50,182 nt of DNA from Scytonema tolypothrichoides VB-61278. GTDB taxonomy: Bacteria; Cyanobacteriota; Cyanobacteriia; Cyanobacteriales; Nostocaceae. The translations under genes and the position numbers were made by a program. Below are positions 1 through 7,780 of the stretch, piece after piece. The stretch lies in the NCBI RefSeq assembly GCF_000828085.3, contig NZ_JXCA02000030.1:432167-482348 (forward strand). Reading direction: 5' to 3'. Under the pieces are notes generated by a model. It was not told the DNA's origin. It did no database searches and was given only the letters and a program-made list of their open reading frames with translations. How positions within the stretch are numbered: the first letter of the stretch is position 1; every line of letters starts with the position of its first letter.

Positions 1-762
1 GAATGCCTCATGCACCGTATCGTCATGTATTAAATAGTCTATTGTACATCCTAATCACCGGGTGTCGATGGTGTGACTTACCACGGGGAGATATATGGGC
101 ATCCAAAAGCTCGTCTCATCGATGGTTAAAGCGGTGGCGCTCAGATGGAACATTTGAACATTTACAAGCACGTATATTGGCGATACGCGTAGCGTCAAGC
201 CTCCGGCTTATCGCGAACGAGAAAGGACTTATAAATTGGGACTTTGGGGCTATTGATGGCTCTTTTTCCCCCTGGAAAAGGTGGGGGTGAAGAAATTGCT
301 TATGGTGGCAAGGGTAAAGGTGTTCTTATTCATACCCTGACGGAAGGTAACGGAATGCCCTTGGCTAATTGCACTACACCAGCTAATGGTAATGAGAGGG
401 AGCAGGTAATACCTCTACTCGATAAAGTAAAACTTAAAACGTTAAAGCGCGGTAGACCACGCAAGAGACTCCTTGTGTTGGCTACTGATAAAGGTTACGA
501 CTCAAAAGAAAAGCGTGCTCTTCTACGCAGACGAGGTATTCGACCTCAAATACCAAAACGAGTCTGGAAAAATAGGAAAAATAGAGGAAGACCGATTAAA
601 ATTTCTGTTCCTAGATTTCAGCAAGAACGATGTTTTGCTTGGTTCCAACGTAAATATCGTCGTTTAGTTGTTCGTTGGGAACGTCGAAAAGTATATTTTG
701 ATGCATTCATTGACCTTGCCACTATTTATATCTGGATTCAGAGAATTTTATTAGTGGGATAG
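1..762 (+). mobile_element. IS5-family transposase, two frames, left end cut by window
   Basis: DDE transposase of the IS5 family (IS427-like organisation). Frame A runs from before position 3 to 290 and holds the N-terminal CRWCDLP region and the first catalytic Asp in the IDGSFSP motif. Frame B runs to 762 and continues with PGKGGGEE, KGKGVLIHTL and GNGMPLA, then the second Asp (ATDKGYDS) and the C-terminal RRLVVRWERR block. The frames join in the T5-C5 run at 261-271 by a +1 (or -2) shift. That could be programmed frameshifting, known in this family, or a one-base loss. A palindromic repeat at 180-215 lengthens frame A. The right end is probably the sequence GGGAATGAAACAGCCCTG near 774-791. 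The left end lies outside the window. Activity is unknown. Confidence 0.85.
180..215. repeat. HIP1-like palindromic repeat inside transposase frame A
   Basis: The segment begins GCGATACGCG and ends CTTATCGCGA, so its ends are inverted copies. It encodes the stretch IRVASSLRLIA in frame A, between LQARILA and NEKGLINW. Family members as I know them run almost directly from one flank to the other, so this looks like an in-frame insertion of a short interspersed repeat. A related copy lies at 28474-28508. Confidence 0.55.
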
Positions 763-793
763 GTTCCTGTTTTAGGGAATGAAACAGCCCTGC

Positions 794-929
794 CACTGTA
801 AGGGGTGCGCCAACGATGATCGTTAAAACTGGGATCGGTAGTACCAATTAGAACGATGCGATTCTTTGCTAAATTAGGCTCTAACTGGTTGTTGAGAATT
901 TGTTGTAGACTTGCTTTCTTGGCGATCGC
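794..929 (-). pseudogene. Fossil fragment of a CHASE2-domain sensor gene
   Basis: Read on the minus strand from 929 downwards, the frame gives [18 protein letters not shown], then [10 protein letters not shown], then [15 protein letters not shown]. The blocks VLIGTT and D..W.TPYS are typical of CHASE2 extracellular sensor domains, found in cyanobacterial adenylate cyclases and histidine kinases. Only about 45 codons remain. The downstream side stops at the end of the IS5-family element (about 793), and the upstream side stops at a HIP1 octamer (922-929), where an IS630-family transposase begins. This is therefore a gene cut by two insertions or rearrangements. The identification rests on motif recognition only. 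Confidence 0.6.
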
Positions 930-930
930 C

Positions 931-1613
931 GAAGTCGCATCGATTGATGAAATGACTGGGATTCAGGCGAAAGAGCGTTTAGAAAAAGATTTACCAATGC
1001 GACCGGGTAAGGTTGAAAGACAGGAGTTTGAGTATATTCGTCACGGTACACAAAGCTTAATTGCTAGTTTCGATATTGCAACTGGTCAAATTGTTGAACC
1101 AAATTGTGGAGACACAAGAACCGAAGAAGATTTTGTCCAACATGTTCGTCGAATTATTGAAAGCGACCCTCAGGCAATCAAATGGCATTTGATTATGGAC
1201 TGTCTTAATACTCACCAGTCGGAATCATTAGTTCGCTTTGTGGCACAAAAAGAAGGTTTAAACATTGACCTTGGAATTAAGGGCAAAAGTGGCATTCTGA
1301 AATCGATTAAATCCCGTGCAGCTTTTTTGAGTGACCAAACACACCGAATTGTTTTCCATTACACACCCAAACATTCTTCTTGGTGAGCCAGTGCGTTGGG
1401 CGGGTTCCCCGACTTGAAGCAACTGGCGAACCCGAAGGGCTCAACCAAATTGAAATTTGGTTCAGTATTTTGGTTCGCAAGTTACTCAAGCGTGCTAGCT
1501 TCAAAAGTCAGGATGACCTCAAAACCCGAATTCTCGAATTTATCGATTACTTTAATCAAACAATGGCTAAACCTTTTAAGTGGACATATAAGGGTAAAGT
1601 GTTGGCTATCTAA
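931..1613 (+). pseudogene. IS630-family transposase remnant, N-terminus missing and interrupted
   Basis: The DDE core of an IS630-family transposase. The first catalytic Asp is in SIDEMTGIQ, followed by [17 protein letters not shown], the second Asp in [17 protein letters not shown], and the third acidic residue in LNQIEIWFSIL. The N-terminal helix-turn-helix region is absent: upstream sequence belongs to a CHASE2 fossil on the other strand. A 56-bp repeat (1384-1439) sits exactly between HSSW and LNQIEIW, adds a TGA stop and shifts the frame. The last part continues to FKWTYKGKVLAI and a TAA stop. The element cannot make a working transposase. Confidence 0.85.
1384..1439. repeat. 56-bp interspersed repeat inserted in the IS630 transposase
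   Basis: The insert starts TGAGCCAGTGCGTTGGGCGG and ends CGAACCCGAAGGG, next to host sequence CTCAACC. Removing it restores the reading frame HSSW-LNQIEIW. Its outer bases TGAGCC pair with GGCTCA across the right junction. Related sequences with the core GAGCCAGTGC plus a TTTCCC or TTCCCC block occur near 3657, 25353 and 39808, so this is a dispersed family. Confidence 0.8.
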
Positions 1614-1759
1614 TGCTTGGCTTATTTACGCCGAAGTGTACTAGCGTATGTCTGGGGCACGGCAAAGCCGAACGGCGGACTGCCTCACTGCCATGCATGA
1701 AAATATTCCTCCGTATGCTTCCTGTGCTACTTTCAAGTCAGAAGAACTGTCACGCATGG
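1614..1759. other. Short spacer with repeat debris
   Basis: The spacer between the IS630 remnant and the histidine kinase gene. It holds a GC-rich repeat piece (GGCGGACTGCCTCACTGCC, 1672-1690) like the one near 39895. It also contains a 28-codon open frame, 1692-1778, starting MHENIPPYASC, which I cannot assign. No supported gene is present. Confidence 0.4.
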
Positions 1760-3166
1760 CTATATGGGCAAATAAATAGTGAAGGTAGATCCATGACCAA
1801 CTTTGGTACTAACAGTAATGCTACCCCCGTGTGCTTCGATAATGCGTTTGGCGATCGCCAAGCCTAATCCTACTCCCCGACCTTTGCGAGAGCGATCGCC
1901 AGTGTAGAATTGTTCAAAAATTCGGGGAAGATCGCTATCCTTTATGCCTTGACCTTGATCGCGGATCGTTATAACTGCCTGTTTCCCTTCTCTGTAGCCA
2001 GCGATAAATATTTGGGAATTAGCAGCTGAGTGTTTGATGGCGTTATCCAGTAAATTGATAAATGCTTGCAATAGCCTTTCTGAATCACCTTGTATTTGTA
2101 ACTCAGCTACGTTTACCTGAGCAGAAATTTGCGAATTTTGCATTCGCGTTTCCATTGCTCTGACTGCGCGACCAATCAAACCTGGCAGATGAATATTCTG
2201 CTTCTCTAAGAGTACCACCCCAGCTTCCAAACGTCCTAGATTCAGCAAATCATCAATGAGACGTGATAGCCGTTTGCTTTCGTCTTCTACATTCTTCAAA
2301 AAGCGATCGCTCACTCCTGGATCTGCAACAGCCCCGTTGCGGAGGGCTTCAACCGTCACTAAAACATTACTGATGGGAGTGCGAAGTTCGTGAGACACGT
2401 TTGCCAGAAACGCCCGGCGTTCCTGATCCAACGAAGCCAAGCGTTCACTCATGCGATTGAGTTCTATTGCTAGCTGATCCAACTCGTTGCTTTGGCGAAT
2501 CTGTAGCTTATCGCCAAAATGACCGCTACCTAAGCGGATAGCAAAGTTTTTCATGGTTTGAATGGGACGGGAAAGGCTGCGCGCCAACCACTCACTAATG
2601 AAAGTGCAAAGTAAAACCGTAAAGACAAGCGTTCCCAGCACTGTCCATATAACTATGGCAAACTGGCGTTGAAACTGTTGCAGGGTGATAGACATTCGCA
2701 ACGCACCCAACAACTGACCGTCACGCACTATTGGTTGAGCGATAAATAGTCTGTCGTCGTTAGACAAGACTCCTTTTGCTACACCTTGCGCTTCTCGTTT
2801 TTCTAGGGCTGCATGTATCCCAGTTACTACCAGCCAGTTTGTCACTTGTCCGTCTTGTTGGGGGTTAGATGTAGCAAGGAGTTGACCTTTGTTGTTAAAA
2901 ACTCGTAATGTGATAGTTTCAGCTGCACCATAACGCTGCACTATAAGCTCTACTCGTTTGCGGTCATTTTTCTCCAGCGCGTCAGCAACACTCTCATTGA
3001 TAGCAGTGCTCCAGTTTCGCATCTCTACCTGCCTCGCCCTCATGAAGTAGGCATAGAATGACCAAAGAATGTACCCTGCCATCAGCGAGGTTCCCAAAGC
3101 AGTCAGCAGCAGGTAAGTAGCTAAGAGCTTGGTGTGAATGGAATTCCACTTGATTTGCGGCATCAT
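1760..3166 (-). CDS. Membrane sensor histidine kinase (HAMP-HisKA-HATPase)
   Basis: A 468-residue sensor kinase. Membrane segments lie near residues 13-40 and 170-192 and enclose a periplasmic sensor domain of about 130 residues. A HAMP linker follows (about 190-243, with SRPIQTM). The HisKA phosphoacceptor is His259 in NVSHELRTP. The ATP-binding domain shows the N box (LLDNAIKHS), G1 box (RDQGQGI) and G2 box (GRGVGLGLAIAKR). It starts three bases after the stop of the upstream receiver gene, so the two form an operon and probably a signalling pair. The signal is unknown, because the sensor region matches nothing I recognise. All catalytic motifs are intact. Confidence 0.93.
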   Translation of the reverse strand: MMPQIKWNSIHTKLLATYLLLTALGTSLMAGYILWSFYAYFMRARQVEMRNWSTAINESVADALEKNDRKRVELIVQRYGAAETITLRVFNNKGQLLATSNPQQDGQVTNWLVVTGIHAALEKREAQGVAKGVLSNDDRLFIAQPIVRDGQLLGALRMSITLQQFQRQFAIVIWTVLGTLVFTVLLCTFISEWLARSLSRPIQTMKNFAIRLGSGHFGDKLQIRQSNELDQLAIELNRMSERLASLDQERRAFLANVSHELRTPISNVLVTVEALRNGAVADPGVSDRFLKNVEDESKRLSRLIDDLLNLGRLEAGVVLLEKQNIHLPGLIGRAVRAMETRMQNSQISAQVNVAELQIQGDSERLLQAFINLLDNAIKHSAANSQIFIAGYREGKQAVITIRDQGQGIKDSDLPRIFEQFYTGDRSRKGRGVGLGLAIAKRIIEAHGGSITVSTKVGHGSTFTIYLPI

Positions 3167-3169
3167 CGA

Positions 3170-3544
3170 TTAAGATTGCTTTTCTACACGACGGCGCAAC
3201 ACTGCCTTGATGCGTGCCATAAGTTCGCGAGTATTGAAGGGTTTTGTGACATAATCATCAGCTCCAGCTTCTAATCCCCATACTTTGTCCGCGTCTTGGT
3301 CTCTGGCAGTTAGCATTACAATTGGCACGTCAGAAAAAGCACGAATCCGCCAGCAAAGTTCCATGCCGTCAACCTCTGGCAGCATCAAGTCTAATAATAT
3401 TACGTCTGGTACTTGCTTGTGAAACTGTTTGATTGCACTTTGACCATCTGCTACTGCTGTTACGCTATAGCCTTCTTTTTGCAAGCTGTAACAAAGGCTT
3501 TCTCGCAAAGCTTCTTCGTCATCTACTAGTAATACGTGGGGCAT
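3170..3544 (-). CDS. Response regulator, receiver domain only
   Basis: A 124-residue receiver domain. The acidic pair Asp8/Asp9 (VDDEE), phosphoacceptor Asp52 (LLDLMLPEVDG), Thr79 (MLTA) and Lys101 (TKPF) are all present. The sequence ends at LRRRVEKQS, which is where the linker to a winged-helix DNA-binding domain begins in OmpR/PhoB-type regulators, but a TAA stop follows. The kinase gene starts three bases later, so no output domain is encoded. It either works as a CheY-like shuttle protein or is an OmpR-type regulator that lost its output domain. The receiver resembles the OmpR class more than the CheY class. Confidence 0.92.
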   Translation of the reverse strand: MPHVLLVDDEEALRESLCYSLQKEGYSVTAVADGQSAIKQFHKQVPDVILLDLMLPEVDGMELCWRIRAFSDVPIVMLTARDQDADKVWGLEAGADDYVTKPFNTRELMARIKAVLRRRVEKQS

Positions 3545-4204
3545 AGTTGCTCTGAGGCGAATAATTTCCAGAAAATTATCGTGTAATTTAAACTTTAAAG
3601 CATCCTTCTAGGAACACAAATTTATATTAAATTGTAGAGCGTAAATTCAATGTAGGGGAGCCAGTGCAAGGGAAGTGGGTTTCCCTCAGATCTTGCAGCA
3701 TTCTCAATAATCGGGAGGCTTCGCCTCCCAACCCTCGTTCCCAGGCTGAGCCTGGGAACGAGATATCGAGGCTCTGCCTCATTGTTGATACTGGTGCAAG
3801 ATCTCAGTTTCCCGGCTTGTAGCATCTGGTGACGACAACCTCCGCATGAGGCGTTTTTTCGCGCCTCGGGAACTGGGGCTCTAAAGCAGCGCTCTGTGCT
3901 CCGGTCATCCCCGCTGTTGCACAGCTAGCTGTGCCGTAGGCATAGGGCGTTGGGCACTGCTGCTTATCTTTTGAGGTTATTTGTTAGTAGTTGGCACACA
4001 GTTGAAAATCAGGTTGTGGGAAAAGCTATGCTGTTTCTGTTTCTCTGACCTGCCGTAAAAACTTAGGAATATAGCTACGCACAAAGTTTGTTCATCAAGA
4101 CTTCATATCGAGGAGTCAGGGACAAAACGCAACCCTAGACCTTAATTTTTCGTTTCTCTGCATCTGTCGTGTATTATTGACCAGTAGCATTGATTCTCCA
4201 GCTT
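3545..4204. other. Intergenic region with nested repeats
   Basis: About 660 bases without a convincing gene. The left 60 bases are AT-rich and should hold the promoter of the two-component operon, which reads left. 3655-3830 is a GAGCCAGTGC-type repeat interrupted by a MITE-like element. 3831-3965 is a GC-rich stretch with several short palindromes, including GCACAGCTAGCTGTGC near 3915-3930. The last 200 bases before the MltA-like gene carry no feature I can name. Confidence 0.6.
3686..3806. mobile_element. MITE-like element, 121 bp, with target-site duplication
   Basis: The ends are TCAGATCTTGCA and TGCAAGATCTCA, an inverted pair matching at 11 of 12 positions and extending imperfectly to about 24 bases. 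Direct copies of GTTTCCC flank it at 3679-3685 and 3807-3813, which fits a 7-bp target duplication. Inside are three palindromes: GGGAGGCTTCGCCTCCC (3713-3729), CTCGTTCCCAGG paired with CCTGGGAACGAG (3734-3762) and GAGGCTCTGCCTC (3768-3780). It encodes no protein, so any movement would depend on a transposase made elsewhere. A decayed relative lies at 39321-39370. Confidence 0.7.
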
Positions 4205-5515
4205 ATGAGTATCTCATTCAATCAAAAATTTGGACTTACAGTTAGTTTTGCTACCTTGTTATTTATCGGTTTAGCCAACACTCACCTACGTGCTCAGTCA
4301 AAAACTCAACAGCTATCTCAACAACATACGGCTACACAAAATTTATCTCAAACTCAGCAGCAGATTCCCTCAACTTCAAGTCCAGAGAATGCTTTTATTG
4401 TTCAGCAAAGCTCAGATAACAATCTAGACAAACAAAATACTCGTCTTTCTGAGCCAAAGTCAGCACCAACATCAACATATTATCAAGTTATTGACGAGTT
4501 ACAAAAATATAAATTTAGTGTTCAAGGGAATCAGGTTTTCACTTCCGGAAAATTGCCGACGACGAAAGTTAATTTCAATCAATCAGACTTACTCACAGTT
4601 CTCGTGAATACTAGAAAGTATTACCAAGACTACGCTTCAGAAGACCAAAAGGTTTTACGGACAGGAGTACTTGCTACTCAAGGAGTAAGTGTAAAAGACA
4701 TTCTCAAAACCTTAGACTTCATGATTACTGTTTTGCAAGAAGATATTGCTAATAATCGAGCGACTCGTTTACAAGATCCTAATTTTATCAACACTAATTT
4801 CCGTGTTATTAAGTGGTCTGCCTATAACTCTCCAAGTTCTACTAGTCAAAAACAATTGCGAATTACAAAATATGCAGTTTTTACTCATCCAGCTTCTCAT
4901 AAAAAAACCTCTAAATATAACATACCAATTTATAGCTTAAAAGATAACTCAGTAGCTGGAAAATTCTACACGAAATATACAAAGCAGGATGTGTTATCAG
5001 GTATTTATGAACCAGGTGGTAAAGAATTTGGAAAAGTAGAACCCCTCGCTTATTTAACCCGAGAAGGTTTTGAAGAAGCGCTTATGGAGGGAACAATACT
5101 TCTTAATTTTACGGATGGGTCCAAAGCACTTTTTAATGTTGATAGAAGTAATGAAATGCCTTATATTCGAGGAGTTGCAGCCACATCACAAAAGCGCTAT
5201 TGGTATTTTAGACAAGTGGATGATATCAAGGGTTATGGATATAAGATAGATGCAAAAATATCCATCAAACCAGGAGTGACTTTTGCTGGAGATGTCTTAA
5301 ATATTGGTTTAGGTAGAGTGATTGTTCTTGAGTATCCTAAAGATGGACGCAAACAACTACAATTAGGAGTCCTTGCAGATACAGGTGGAGCATTTTTACC
5401 TAATCTTCATCAACTCGATTTTTTGGCAGGTGTTTTTCAAGGTCGAAAAGATTTTGGGCAGCATATTAGGCAACTACCTGAATATGCTACAGCGTATATT
5501 TTAGTGAAAAAGTGA
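4205..5515 (+). CDS. Secreted MltA-like (3D-domain) putative lytic transglycosylase
   Basis: The protein has a signal peptide (hydrophobic stretch LTVSFATLLFIGLA, likely cleavage after LRAQS) and a Gln/Ser/Thr-rich linker to about residue 90. The rest resembles membrane-bound lytic transglycosylase A. A middle block (LTREGFEEALMEGTILLNF, then TDGSKALFNV) corresponds to the MltA beta-barrel region. The C-terminal part has VLADTGGAF, then LDFLAGVF, and a short final strand ILVKK, matching the DTGGA...D.F.G...LLLPK pattern of MltA. The Asp of ADTGGAF would be the catalytic acid. The predicted role is cleavage of cell-wall glycan in the periplasm. Similarity is remote. I chose the ATG at 4205 over an upstream TTG at 4190 because it opens directly into the signal peptide. 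Confidence 0.65.
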   Translation: MSISFNQKFGLTVSFATLLFIGLANTHLRAQSKTQQLSQQHTATQNLSQTQQQIPSTSSPENAFIVQQSSDNNLDKQNTRLSEPKSAPTSTYYQVIDELQKYKFSVQGNQVFTSGKLPTTKVNFNQSDLLTVLVNTRKYYQDYASEDQKVLRTGVLATQGVSVKDILKTLDFMITVLQEDIANNRATRLQDPNFINTNFRVIKWSAYNSPSSTSQKQLRITKYAVFTHPASHKKTSKYNIPIYSLKDNSVAGKFYTKYTKQDVLSGIYEPGGKEFGKVEPLAYLTREGFEEALMEGTILLNFTDGSKALFNVDRSNEMPYIRGVAATSQKRYWYFRQVDDIKGYGYKIDAKISIKPGVTFAGDVLNIGLGRVIVLEYPKDGRKQLQLGVLADTGGAFLPNLHQLDFLAGVFQGRKDFGQHIRQLPEYATAYILVKK

Positions 5516-5519
5516 AAAA

Positions 5520-6236
5520 CTAATACTCCTGTATGAGTGGATGAAGCATCAGTTCATCAATGACTACATGTGATGGTGCACTGAGCGTATAAATAATGGC
5601 ATCGGCTACATCGTGTGCGCTCAGCCATCCTTGATGTGCGAGATCTCCCTGAGGTTGTGTATGGAATGATGTGTCAACCAGACCCGGAAAAATAGTGCTT
5701 ACCTTAATGCCAAATCGTCGAACCTCCTTGCGTAAAGCCATCGAGAAGGCATCTTGAGCGAATTTTGTCGCACAGTAGGCAGTTCCACCATCACAAACCC
5801 GTTTTGATACATCGGATGCAACCATGACAATATGTCCGTGTCCTTGGTGCTTCATATGCGGTACAACCTCACGCGAAAACAAAAAGGTACCTGTGACGTT
5901 GGTATCAAACAGCTGCTGCCATTCACTTAGAGAGTACTGTTCAACTTCGCCAAATTTTCCTATGCCTGCATTATTCACCAGAATATCGATTGAACCGAAA
6001 CGTTCAACGCAGTGTTGAACGGTGGAGACAACAAAAGGTTCTGCTGCAACGTCCCCAGCAAATACTTCACACTGATGTCCTCGGTTTTGTAGGTGGGCTT
6101 TGAGTTCACCTAAGAGTTCACTTGAGCGAGCAACTAACGCAAAGCGAACTGTATTGTGTGTTTCAAGCCTTGACACCAGTGCTTTCCCGATGCCTTTTGT
6201 GGCTCCTGTGATGAGGATTGTTTTCTCTTTTAGCAT
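5520..6236 (-). CDS. Short-chain dehydrogenase/reductase (SDR) family oxidoreductase
   Basis: A 238-residue classical SDR with a Rossmann fold. The cofactor motif is TGATKGIG (residues 10-17), the structural motif is NNAG (88-91), and the catalytic residues are Ser141, Tyr154 and Lys158 in YCATK. The length is normal for the family. The substrate cannot be told from sequence. The closest general type is the 3-ketoacyl-ACP reductase/sepiapterin reductase-like group. It is convergent with the MltA-like gene, with only four bases between the two stops. No neighbour suggests a pathway. Confidence 0.9.
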   Translation of the reverse strand: MLKEKTILITGATKGIGKALVSRLETHNTVRFALVARSSELLGELKAHLQNRGHQCEVFAGDVAAEPFVVSTVQHCVERFGSIDILVNNAGIGKFGEVEQYSLSEWQQLFDTNVTGTFLFSREVVPHMKHQGHGHIVMVASDVSKRVCDGGTAYCATKFAQDAFSMALRKEVRRFGIKVSTIFPGLVDTSFHTQPQGDLAHQGWLSAHDVADAIIYTLSAPSHVVIDELMLHPLIQEY

Positions 6237-6761
6237 GAATACATTACTGCTATGGCTTCTGGTCTGGCATTGTTATCCTTCTTTTCTACAACAAACATCT
6301 TAATATGCAATATTTCTACTAAACAATTTACAGCAATTTTCGGGTAAATAGACCACATTGTAGGGGCGCAAAGCCTTGCGCCCCTACGATTGATTGTGGT
6401 TCAAATAGATGAAAAACGCTGTAAGCATGAATAAACGGTAATATGGAGCTTCAATATTGATTAACGACTGTCCAAGGTGCGGCGCTTGGCGACAACATAC
6501 CCGGAGAGTGATTCTACATTTGTTTATACAATTGAATTTTTCTCGCCGACTTATTTATAGCAACCAAGATGCTCGCAGTAAGTTGACACGTATTGGGATG
6601 TTCCTACTGAGAAGCCCACATAACATGGAAAATCTTATAACCACACGATTAACTCCGGTATTTCACATCAATGTACTGTGAAATTTTACGCATCAAGTGT
6701 GTTAAAAATGTGCGTGACACCATTCATGACGCCCATCTATAAATGATGTGGAGTTTTAAGT
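6237..6761. other. Intergenic region upstream of the desaturase gene
   Basis: About 525 bases. A perfect palindromic repeat lies at 6360-6387. A small open frame at 6457-6681 shows no recognisable motif and I do not accept it as a gene. The end of the spacer carries a GTGGAG ribosome-binding site (6749-6754) for the desaturase gene. No RNA gene is seen. Confidence 0.5.
6352..6400. repeat. Palindromic interspersed repeat
   Basis: The core is GTAGGGGCGCAA-AGCC-TTGCGCCCCTAC at 6360-6387, with 12-base perfect arms and a 4-base loop. Outer arms ACCACA and TGTGGT (6352-6357, 6395-6400) extend it. This hairpin type is common between genes in Nostocales genomes. Confidence 0.8.
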
Positions 6762-7721
6762 ATGTTTCGTGATGCAACGACTCGACCTGAATTATTGGTT
6801 TGGAAAGCCGATAAGCAGCACAATCCCCGCCAGATTATCAGTGTGCAAGAATTAAAATTTTTGAACGAGCGCTCTAACTGGAAAGGGCTGGTTCAACTAA
6901 CTTTTCATCTAACTGTCACTGGATGCAGTGGCTACCTGTGGGCGACCAACTTTGGCAATTGGTGGCTGGCAATACCAGCATTGGTGATCTATGGCTTTAG
7001 TATTGCTTGCATGTTTGCGCCTATGCACGAATGTGGTCACAGAACCGTTTTCGTTAACAATCGTTTAAATGAAACTGTTGGTTGGTGCGCAGGTTTACTA
7101 TCATTTTACAACAGTACATTTGACCGTTACTACCATAAGTGGCACCATCTCTACACTCGCGTTCCTGGCAAAGATCCAGAACTAACTGAGCCTAAGCCGA
7201 GCAATCTGGGTAAATACTTGTTAATAATTAGTGGTTTACCTTGGTGGCAAGGAAAGATACGTGGGCATTTTCGCGCCTGCATCGGTCAACTTGACGATTG
7301 CCCATTTGTGCCACGGACAGCACGAGGTGAAGTGATTCGCTCCACTCGATTGCAATTAGCTGTTTATGCAGGGGCGATCGCCCTCTCATTTGCAATCGGA
7401 CAGCCTTGGTTTGTGCTTTATTGGCTGTTACCCCTTTTCGTTGGTCAGCCGATTCTGCGTTTTCTTATGCTGGCGGAACATACAGGTTGCACTCTTGACG
7501 CTAATCTGCTCACGAATACGCGTACAACGCTAACACTTTGGCCTGTGCGATTTTTGACGTGGAATATGCCATTTCATGCGGAGCACCATTTGTACCCATC
7601 AATTCCATTCCACGCACTGCCAAAAGCCCATAAGCAATTGAGTTCGCACTTTGCCCACATTGATTCGAGTTATATAAAAGTCAACTGGGATATTGTGTCT
7701 AAACAGGGAGAGTCGGTATGA
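6762..7721 (+). CDS. Membrane fatty acid desaturase family protein
   Basis: A 319-residue di-iron membrane desaturase. The three histidine boxes are HECGH (89-93), HKWHH (125-129) and HAEHH (272-276). A further His240 lies in LAEHTGC. Hydrophobic segments lie around residues 45-85, 150-160 and 198-230. It would introduce a double bond or hydroxyl group into an acyl or related lipid substrate in the membrane. The AEHTGC...NTRTT block places it in an uncharacterised bacterial subgroup, not in the DesA, DesB or DesC types I know. The substrate and position of attack are unknown. The convergent neighbour is an acyltransferase, a loose hint of a lipid role. Confidence 0.85.
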   Translation: MFRDATTRPELLVWKADKQHNPRQIISVQELKFLNERSNWKGLVQLTFHLTVTGCSGYLWATNFGNWWLAIPALVIYGFSIACMFAPMHECGHRTVFVNNRLNETVGWCAGLLSFYNSTFDRYYHKWHHLYTRVPGKDPELTEPKPSNLGKYLLIISGLPWWQGKIRGHFRACIGQLDDCPFVPRTARGEVIRSTRLQLAVYAGAIALSFAIGQPWFVLYWLLPLFVGQPILRFLMLAEHTGCTLDANLLTNTRTTLTLWPVRFLTWNMPFHAEHHLYPSIPFHALPKAHKQLSSHFAHIDSSYIKVNWDIVSKQGESV

Positions 7722-7751
7722 CAAAACTTCTTTATTGATACCGCAACTATT

Positions 7752-7780
7752 TAAGGGTTAAGAACTGTTACCGACCCTTA
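7752..7780. terminator. Candidate bidirectional terminator hairpin between convergent genes
   Basis: TAAGGGT (7752-7758) pairs with ACCCTTA (7774-7780), with a 15-base loop. It lies between the convergent desaturase and acyltransferase stops and overlaps the acyltransferase stop codon. There is no clear U-run, so support is weak. Confidence 0.3.

Noticed and set aside
856-1386. A complete IS630 transposase reading starting at 856
   Set aside because: The first 25 codons are antisense to a CHASE2 fossil and lack the helix-turn-helix of the family.
6457-6681. A 74-residue plus-strand frame before the desaturase gene
   Set aside because: There is no ribosome-binding site or motif, and its composition looks like translated spacer.
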